Source: Oceanobacillus_B kapialis (lineage in GTDB: Bacteria > Bacillota > Bacilli > Bacillales > Amphibacillaceae). From it: a stretch of 64,000 nucleotides of DNA. Both the position numbers and the translations under genes were made by a program. The notes under the pieces are model-generated. The model was not told the origin of the DNA. It searched no databases and worked only from the letters and a program-made list of their open reading frames with translations. This document shows, in pieces, positions 58,960 through 64,000 of the stretch; position 1 is the stretch's first letter, and every line of letters begins with the position of its first letter. The stretch is taken from assembly GCF_042685265.1 (NCBI RefSeq), contig NZ_JBHUMX010000035.1; one strand, given 5' to 3'.

Positions 58960-59853
58960 CTAGTATTCTATTTTATCTCTACGCATAATGAACTGAAGAA
59001 TTAATACCGTTACGAGTGACAGGATGAGAATCATTACACCGATTGTTGCACCATAGCCGAAATTAAACTGCACGAAGGCCTGTTGGTAAAGATAGGAGCC
59101 CATTACATGTGTCGCATTATTCGGTCCACCGCCTGTCATGACCTGTACGATAATAAAGGAGCCATTTAATGTGGTAATCACGATATAAAGAATGGAGATT
59201 TTCACCTGCGGCCAGATGAGTGGGAGTGTTACCTTCCAAAATTGTTGCCATTCAGAAGCACCATCTAGCTTTGCAGCTTCATAGTAGCTTTTGGAAACAT
59301 TGGAAATACCGCCCATTAAGAGTAGCATAAATAACCCGATCCCTGCCCAAACTGATGGGAGCACAAGACTTGGTAAAGCCCATTCTTCACTGCCAAGCCA
59401 CGGTTTTGCCCAGCTTTCTAACCCTATAAATTCAAGCCCGGAATTGACAAGTCCAAGATTAGGATTGTAAATAAAAGTCCAAAGAATCCCGATAACAACG
59501 ACACTCATGATATTTGGGAAAAAGAAAACAATACGATAAAATGGCGCTTCCTTAATCTTTAACTGAGTCAGTGCCACCGCAAAAAACAATGCCATAATCA
59601 TAATGCCAATAACCTTTGTCACGACAAGGAAATAATCATGAATAATTGTATCTGGTATGATTGCATCCTTTACAAGCTGTATGTAGTTATCCAAACCGAT
59701 AAATTCCTTATTTTGCGAGGAGCCTGACCAATCAAAAAAAGAGTAGTACAGACCACTAAACAGCGGATAAAGGGTGAAGATCGCAAACATGATAAAGGTT
59801 GGGATTAGACAAAAAGCCAGGAATAAGTATTTTTGCTTTTTTGACTGTACCAT
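58960..59853 (-). CDS. ABC sugar transporter permease (MalF type)
   Basis: Permease of 297 residues with six helices and the EAA loop YYEAAKLDGASEWQQFWKVTLPLIWPQ. CUT1-class partner of the neighbouring MalG-type permease and of the binding lipoprotein 74 nt upstream. The operon also holds murQ, so the cargo is probably MurNAc, GlcNAc-MurNAc or anhydro forms. Confidence 0.9.
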   Translation of the reverse strand: MVQSKKQKYLFLAFCLIPTFIMFAIFTLYPLFSGLYYSFFDWSGSSQNKEFIGLDNYIQLVKDAIIPDTIIHDYFLVVTKVIGIMIMALFFAVALTQLKIKEAPFYRIVFFFPNIMSVVVIGILWTFIYNPNLGLVNSGLEFIGLESWAKPWLGSEEWALPSLVLPSVWAGIGLFMLLLMGGISNVSKSYYEAAKLDGASEWQQFWKVTLPLIWPQVKISILYIVITTLNGSFIIVQVMTGGGPNNATHVMGSYLYQQAFVQFNFGYGATIGVMILILSLVTVLILQFIMRRDKIEY

Positions 59854-59927
59854 GTTATCCCTCTTTCTTTTAAATTGTCGAAAAAATGGTTCAGCAGGAG
59901 GGGTAGACTCCTGCTGACATTTCTTTC

Positions 59928-61280
59928 TTATTCGTTACTACTGCGATATTGGGCAGCTGCCTCCTCGGCTGCTTGCACGAAATCCTCTGCTGTCGAATTG
60001 CCTAGCATAAGGGACATCAATGCATTCCCAACAGGAGTTTCTAAGTCAGCACTCATTGGATGTGGTTTGTTGTAGATTTGTACTTGCTCTGGATCATTGA
60101 TCATCGCATTAGCTTCTGTCAAATATCCTGGTACCTGATCACTTTGCGATAGGTCAACTCCAGTCAAGTTCATAATCGCTCCAGTATGTTCAGAGAATGA
60201 CATTGCATAGTCGCGAGTGAAAGCAAATTCTACAAATGCTTTTGCTGCTTCTGGATTCTCCGCATTTTCCGCAATGGCGAGTGGACGTAAATCTGGTACA
60301 ATCGCATACGTCTCATCTGGCGCTTGCATTGGAGATGGGATAAAGCCAAACTCAAATCCTTCTGGAATATCATTTTTCATTTCATTTGGTAACCAGAATC
60401 CTACTGGAATAAAGGCATTTTCTCCTAAAAGAAAATTCATTTGTGATTGAGTATGGTTTAAAGCACCAAGTCCGGAGTCAAACATTCCTTCCTGTGCCAT
60501 TCTTTCTACTCGCTTCATGATTTCAAGAACTGGCTCACTTGTCCAAGCTCCTTCTTCCCCTTTAATAACGCTTGTCAAGAGCTCTTCTCCACCAGCTGCC
60601 CCAAATGCTGGATAAAGTGCTCCGCGAAGGAAGTAGTATGGATGTTGACCACTTGTTACAAATGGGTCAATACCTTCGCCTTCTTTAATTTCTTCCATCG
60701 AGCTCATTAAGCTTTCAAAATCAGTCGGAACTTCATAGCCCTTCTCATCAAATAAAGCTTTGTCATACCACGTTCCCCATGTATCAAATACAAGTGGAAG
60801 TGTGTAAATATCCCCATCATAATTTGCTGGTTCAACGATGAAGCTATCTGCCAGCTTATCACCGTTTTCCAATTCAATGTCTTGAAGCCAATCTGATAGA
60901 TTCATAAGCTGCCCATCTTCTACCATTTGTGCTTCACTGGACCCTGCCCCATCAATATAAACGACATCAGGCGGATCATTCGATACCCAACGGGACCGCA
61001 TTTCTTCGTTAATATTCGGTCCAGCATGTTCAATCACATTTACATCTGGATACTCTTCTTTAAAATCGGCAATAACTTCTTTCCACCAGGAATCCCCGTA
61101 TCCCCCTACAAAATACTGAAGCTCTAAATCTCCTGAAATACCGCCTTCGCCACCACTTCCTGCATCGTTTCCACCTGAATCTCCACCTGTCTCTTCCCCA
61201 CTCGAGCAGGCGACAGTGAACGCGATCAGCAGCATGGCGACAAGTAAAAACCATAGGCGGCTTTTCTTTATAGCCTTCAT
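59928..61280 (-). CDS. Sugar-binding lipoprotein of ABC importer
   Basis: Extracellular solute-binding protein of 450 residues, UgpB/MalE-like (COG1653 type). Signal peptide with lipobox FTVAC, lipidated Cys25, then a Gly/Ser/Glu-rich linker (about 27-48). Typical segments are NEEMRSRWVSNDPPDVVYID and NPEAAKAFVEFAFTRDYAM. It would capture the muropeptide sugar released by the secreted glycosidases encoded nearby. The ligand is inferred from the adjacent murQ. Confidence 0.88.
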   Translation of the reverse strand: MKAIKKSRLWFLLVAMLLIAFTVACSSGEETGGDSGGNDAGSGGEGGISGDLELQYFVGGYGDSWWKEVIADFKEEYPDVNVIEHAGPNINEEMRSRWVSNDPPDVVYIDGAGSSEAQMVEDGQLMNLSDWLQDIELENGDKLADSFIVEPANYDGDIYTLPLVFDTWGTWYDKALFDEKGYEVPTDFESLMSSMEEIKEGEGIDPFVTSGQHPYYFLRGALYPAFGAAGGEELLTSVIKGEEGAWTSEPVLEIMKRVERMAQEGMFDSGLGALNHTQSQMNFLLGENAFIPVGFWLPNEMKNDIPEGFEFGFIPSPMQAPDETYAIVPDLRPLAIAENAENPEAAKAFVEFAFTRDYAMSFSEHTGAIMNLTGVDLSQSDQVPGYLTEANAMINDPEQVQIYNKPHPMSADLETPVGNALMSLMLGNSTAEDFVQAAEEAAAQYRSSNE

Positions 61281-61349
61281 CCTAAAATCCCCCTTTGTTT
61301 ACTTATATATGAAATACATGAAAAGGCGAGCTTTTCCTCACCACCCATG

Positions 61350-62264
61350 TTATTCCCCCATTAAAGCAGTAATCGCTTGGCGCACCTTGCCATCACTTGC
61401 AGTCAGTGCATCCTCCACTTCCTGCAAACTCCTACTTGTTTTCAACATAATAATAGCTGGCTTTACACGATAATCGGTTTCTTCTAGCGTTTTCTCGGCT
61501 ATTTCATAGGTTACATCGGTAACGGCAATCACATTACGCTTTGCCCGCTCCTTGAGTTTATAATTACTTGCATGAACATCCACCATTAGATTCTCATATA
61601 CTTTTCCCAGCTTCACCATGACTGCGGTACTGAGCATGTTTAATACCATTTTATGTGACGTAGCGGCTTTCATTCTGGTTGATCCTGTTAAAATTTCTGG
61701 ACCAACGATTATTTCCATAGGTGCATCTACGTATTTGCTAATCTCGGAATCTTGATTACTCGAAAGAGACGCTGTAAAAGCACCTGTTTCCTTCGCATAC
61801 TTTACAGCTCCAATCGGATATGGTGTCCTCCCACTTGCTGTAATTCCGATGACAGCATCTTTCTCTGTTAGACTTTGGGCAGCAATGTCAGCAGCTCCTT
61901 GCGCTTCCTGGTCCTCTGCACCCTCAACAGCTTTGAAAAAAGCACCATTCCCTCCAGCCATGACCGTCTGAATCATCTCCGGTGGTGTCATAAAGGTTGG
62001 TGGACATTCTGACGCATCCATTATGCCTAGTCGTCCGCTCGTTCCTGCCCCGACGTAAAACAACCTTCCACCATTTTTCAAAACATGGTAGACATTCTGC
62101 ACCACGACTTCAATTTGTGGCAAAGCACTTTCAACGGCGAAAGCGACATGCTTATCTTCATCGTTTATAAGCTGCAAAATATCTGTAATGGCCATCCCAT
62201 CCAGGTTACTCGATTGCGGATTTCTTTGCTCTGTAACCAGGTCGGAAAGATTAGATAGGTTCAT
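61350..62264 (-). CDS. murQ: N-acetylmuramic acid 6-phosphate etherase
   Basis: Cytosolic SIS-domain lyase of 304 residues that cleaves the lactyl ether of MurNAc-6-P to GlcNAc-6-P and lactate. Family segments: TEQRNPQSSNLDGM, GRLFYVGAGTSGRLGIMDASECPPTF with the active-site Glu, GITASGRTPYPIGAV, and EILTGSTRMKAATSHKMVLNMLSTA. First gene of the operon with the ABC importer, under a consensus sigma-A promoter, a cre-like site and a candidate MurR operator. Confidence 0.95.
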   Translation of the reverse strand: MNLSNLSDLVTEQRNPQSSNLDGMAITDILQLINDEDKHVAFAVESALPQIEVVVQNVYHVLKNGGRLFYVGAGTSGRLGIMDASECPPTFMTPPEMIQTVMAGGNGAFFKAVEGAEDQEAQGAADIAAQSLTEKDAVIGITASGRTPYPIGAVKYAKETGAFTASLSSNQDSEISKYVDAPMEIIVGPEILTGSTRMKAATSHKMVLNMLSTAVMVKLGKVYENLMVDVHASNYKLKERAKRNVIAVTDVTYEIAEKTLEETDYRVKPAIIMLKTSRSLQEVEDALTASDGKVRQAITALMGE

Positions 62265-62295
62265 ATGTAATCTCCTTATCTGCTAAAAGCGAAAA

Positions 62296-62309
62296 TTAAA
62301 GCGCTTTCA
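62296..62309 (-). promoter_or_regulatory. cre-like site upstream of murQ
   Basis: Minus strand TGAAAGCGCTTTAA, one mismatch to the ideal TGAAAGCGCTTTCA. It lies downstream of the promoter, a roadblock position for CcpA. Confidence 0.65.
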
Positions 62310-62426
62310 TGTATTTTTTAAAGGAAAGCCCGTAAAAAGTATTTTCTATTCTACAGACTTTAATCATCTGCCCGCTGCCTTGATTTATTCTAGGTGCTTT
62401 TGCAGTTCTATTGTTAAGTTGTTTTT

Positions 62427-62455
62427 ATTATAGGCTGAATGATATTTTTTGTCAA
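62427..62455 (-). promoter_or_regulatory. Consensus sigma-A promoter of murQ operon
   Basis: Minus strand TTGACA, 17-nt spacer, TATAAT: perfect match. It lies between murR and murQ, so murQ and the importer have their own transcript. Confidence 0.88.
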
Positions 62456-62483
62456 TTTTATTTTTAAAATAAGAAATAAAATT
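62454..62483 (-). promoter_or_regulatory. Candidate MurR operator
   Basis: Perfect 10-bp inverted repeat AATTTTATTT-N10-AAATAAAATT abutting the -35 element. Its symmetry and place suit a dimeric RpiR-type regulator, but the low complexity makes chance possible. Confidence 0.45.
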
Positions 62484-62524
62484 TCAACTCACTTAAAACA
62501 GACCTCCTTTCTGATTATTTTTTG

Positions 62525-63379
62525 TTAGTCGCGTAAAAACATGACAGCTTCCCTTGAGGCATCAAGGTATTGGATTGTTTCTTCATAATGGTTGGAAGCA
62601 AGACACATTAATAACATATCGACCACATGCAACTGGGCAATCCGTGATGATGTGGCACCACTACGAAAGGTTGCTTCCTTGGCAGCTGAGGTGTGTAATA
62701 AAATGTCAGCATGCTGTCCGACAAGGGAATTTCCATATTTCGTAATGCCAATCGTCGTAATGTTTCGCTGCTTTGCTAGCTGAAGAATTTTCGCAACCTC
62801 TTGCGTATCTCCTGAGAAAGAGATTCCGATCACCACATCACCTTCTCCTTTGTTAGCGATAAGAGTTGCAGCTAAATGGATATCAGAAAAGGAATACGCA
62901 TTTTTATCAATTCGTTGGAATTTTTGTTCCGCATCTTTTGCCGCGATATAGGAGGCACCTACACCAGCAAGCACAATAGAGTTGGCATTTGCGAGAGCTT
63001 CTACCGCATTTTTTAGTTCCTGCTCATCAAGAATATCCACTGTCTCTTTCAACGTCTGTACAGTGTTGGCCGTCACTTTATCAATAATGCTTTTATAGGA
63101 TTCATTCGGTTCAATGTCCCGGTAAACCGTCGCATCATCTGTCTGTAAATCGCCGGCCACGCGGATTTTCAGCTCCTGAAATCCTTTGACACCAACTGAT
63201 TTACACAGCCTAATAACAGCAGCGCTACTTGTGTTGCTCTTTTCTCCAAGGCCTAAGGCGGTTAGATGTATCGCCTCTTTTGGATGTTCAATAATGTATG
63301 CTGCAACTTTACGTTCGGATGGTGACAGGCTATTCACCATTTCCTTTAAAATAACAAGTCCACCTTTAACATGGGCCAT
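62525..63379 (-). CDS. murR: MurR/RpiR-family regulator
   Basis: Regulator of 284 residues. An N-terminal RpiR helix-turn-helix domain (about 1-77: LSPSERKVAAYIIEHPKEAI, SAAVIRLCKSVGVKGFQEL) and a C-terminal SIS sugar-phosphate-binding domain (about 125-255: IVLAGVGASYIAAKDAEQKF, GISFSGDTQEVAKILQ). In E. coli MurR senses MurNAc-6-P. Here it stands between the kinase and etherase genes and probably controls the promoter at 62427-62455. It follows the kinase by 12 nt. Confidence 0.88.
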   Translation of the reverse strand: MAHVKGGLVILKEMVNSLSPSERKVAAYIIEHPKEAIHLTALGLGEKSNTSSAAVIRLCKSVGVKGFQELKIRVAGDLQTDDATVYRDIEPNESYKSIIDKVTANTVQTLKETVDILDEQELKNAVEALANANSIVLAGVGASYIAAKDAEQKFQRIDKNAYSFSDIHLAATLIANKGEGDVVIGISFSGDTQEVAKILQLAKQRNITTIGITKYGNSLVGQHADILLHTSAAKEATFRSGATSSRIAQLHVVDMLLMCLASNHYEETIQYLDASREAVMFLRD

Positions 63380-63391
63380 AAGATCACCCTC

Positions 63392-64000
63392 TTATAATGT
63401 ATTTTTCAATTGTGCTAAAATATTCCGATTTACTTGCAAATTTTCCATTTTATAAGCCCCAATTAGCGAGCCAGCAACTGGTGGAAGCTCTGGTTGTACG
63501 AGGGAGAAAGCTGCATTTGGCTCTAGTTTTTCCTTCAGCAACCATGGCATGACGGTTTTCTCTTGAAAAACACCACCACATAAAACGACTTTTATTTTCT
63601 CGGTATCCGTGAATAGTGTACGATATAATGCCATAATTTGGGAAGCAATGTCCTCTGCCGCCTCTTGTAAAATAGCATATGCCGTTTTATCTCCTTGAAA
63701 ATATGCTTGAAAAACAATGCGTGATAATGGTGCAATTACCGATTTCGGTTGATCGGCTTGATAAATAGATTTGATAAGGTCCTGTGGATGAAAAACATGA
63801 AAGTGCTCGTAAAGCAACTCTAGCAAAATGGTAGGTTCCCCTCTACCATCAACAGATTTCAAAGCTTCTGTTACAGCTGCCTTCCCGATAGCATACCCAC
63901 TGCCTTCATCCCCAAACAGATACCCCCACCCGCCTACTCTTGCCTGTTCTCCTGCTTCGTTAATGCCATATGTAATTGAACCCGTCCCGGCAATTTGCAC
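63392..64000 (-). CDS. BadF/BadG-type sugar kinase, MurK-like, 5' part outside window
   Basis: C-terminal 202 residues of an ASKHA-fold kinase of the BadF/BadG/BcrA/BcrD (N-acetylglucosamine kinase-like) family: IAGTGSITYGINE is the phosphate-2 loop, GGWGYLFGDEGSGYAIG the conserved core, and LCGGVFQE the adenosine motif. MurK of Clostridium acetobutylicum, which phosphorylates MurNAc and GlcNAc, belongs here. Its place in front of murR and murQ supports phosphorylation of MurNAc brought in by the ABC importer. The N-terminus lies past position 64000. Confidence 0.85.
   Translation of the reverse strand: MQIAGTGSITYGINEAGEQARVGGWGYLFGDEGSGYAIGKAAVTEALKSVDGRGEPTILLELLYEHFHVFHPQDLIKSIYQADQPKSVIAPLSRIVFQAYFQGDKTAYAILQEAAEDIASQIMALYRTLFTDTEKIKVVLCGGVFQEKTVMPWLLKEKLEPNAAFSLVQPELPPVAGSLIGAYKMENLQVNRNILAQLKNTL

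Overview
The window comes from a low-GC Gram-positive chromosome of the family Bacillaceae. I infer an Oceanobacillus/Virgibacillus-like organism from the IDEAL-domain and YdjO-type proteins, the SipW/TasA pair, HemAT, LtaS, CcpA-type cre sites and sigma-D flagellar promoters. Nearly everything lies on the minus strand. I saw no tRNA, rRNA, CRISPR array or intact transposase gene.

Layout. 1-6.6 kb: two aldehyde dehydrogenases (an AldA-like one cut by the window start and an AldB/ExaC-like one with its DUF779 partner), an IDEAL protein, a YdjO-type zinc-ribbon protein, a HAD phosphatase and an MFS exporter. 6.8-11.2 kb: a 5-oxoproline salvage operon (pcp, pxpC, pxpA, pxpB and a CynX/NimT-type transporter). 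12.1-12.4 kb: a type I toxin-antitoxin locus with a 29-residue holin-like toxin. 12.6-14.7 kb: lipoteichoic acid synthase. 15-26.7 kb: chemotaxis block with three MCPs, a degenerate-receiver LuxR regulator, and an operon motA-motB-cheX-cheA-cheW-cheY-mcp. A sigma-D promoter, a c-di-GMP-I riboswitch and an intrinsic terminator precede that operon. 28.2-28.5 kb: a second type I toxin-antitoxin locus.

28.6-38.5 kb is an AT-rich accessory island. At one end it has the decayed 3' end of a flagellin gene split by a 340-nt group I intron; at the other it has an intact hag gene. Between them are a TagD-oxidoreductase fusion, a Stealth phosphotransferase, a CDP-glycerol glycerophosphotransferase-like protein, a GT2-TPR glycosyltransferase and a frameshifted acyltransferase. 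This looks like a surface or flagellin glycan locus with phosphodiester chemistry. 38.6-44.8 kb: AtoE-type fatty-acid transporter, HemAT, a divergent ureohydrolase, a PutP-type symporter and a 37-residue membrane protein translationally coupled to it.

44.9-64 kb is the most striking part. Five secreted enzymes with unrelated catalytic domains (GH3 NagZ-like, AmiE-like serine hydrolase, gamma-glutamyltransferase with an inserted beta-rich domain, NamZ/DUF1343, and an endonuclease/exonuclease/phosphatase) each end in the same roughly 80-residue helical domain (FIMAH type). A TapA-like / SipW / TasA-like fibre module lies inside the run. Further upstream come an ABC sugar importer without its ATPase, MurQ, a MurR-type regulator and a BadF-type kinase resembling MurK. 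Together these outline a pathway that takes apart peptidoglycan outside the cell, imports MurNAc-containing sugar by ABC transport, phosphorylates it inside and converts it to GlcNAc-6-P.

Two repeat families cut across the window. One is a roughly 140-160-nt element with conserved nested stems, in three copies, each just 3' of a minus-strand gene. The other is a 21-nt tandem repeat at three loci, each immediately downstream of an intrinsic terminator and in the same orientation.
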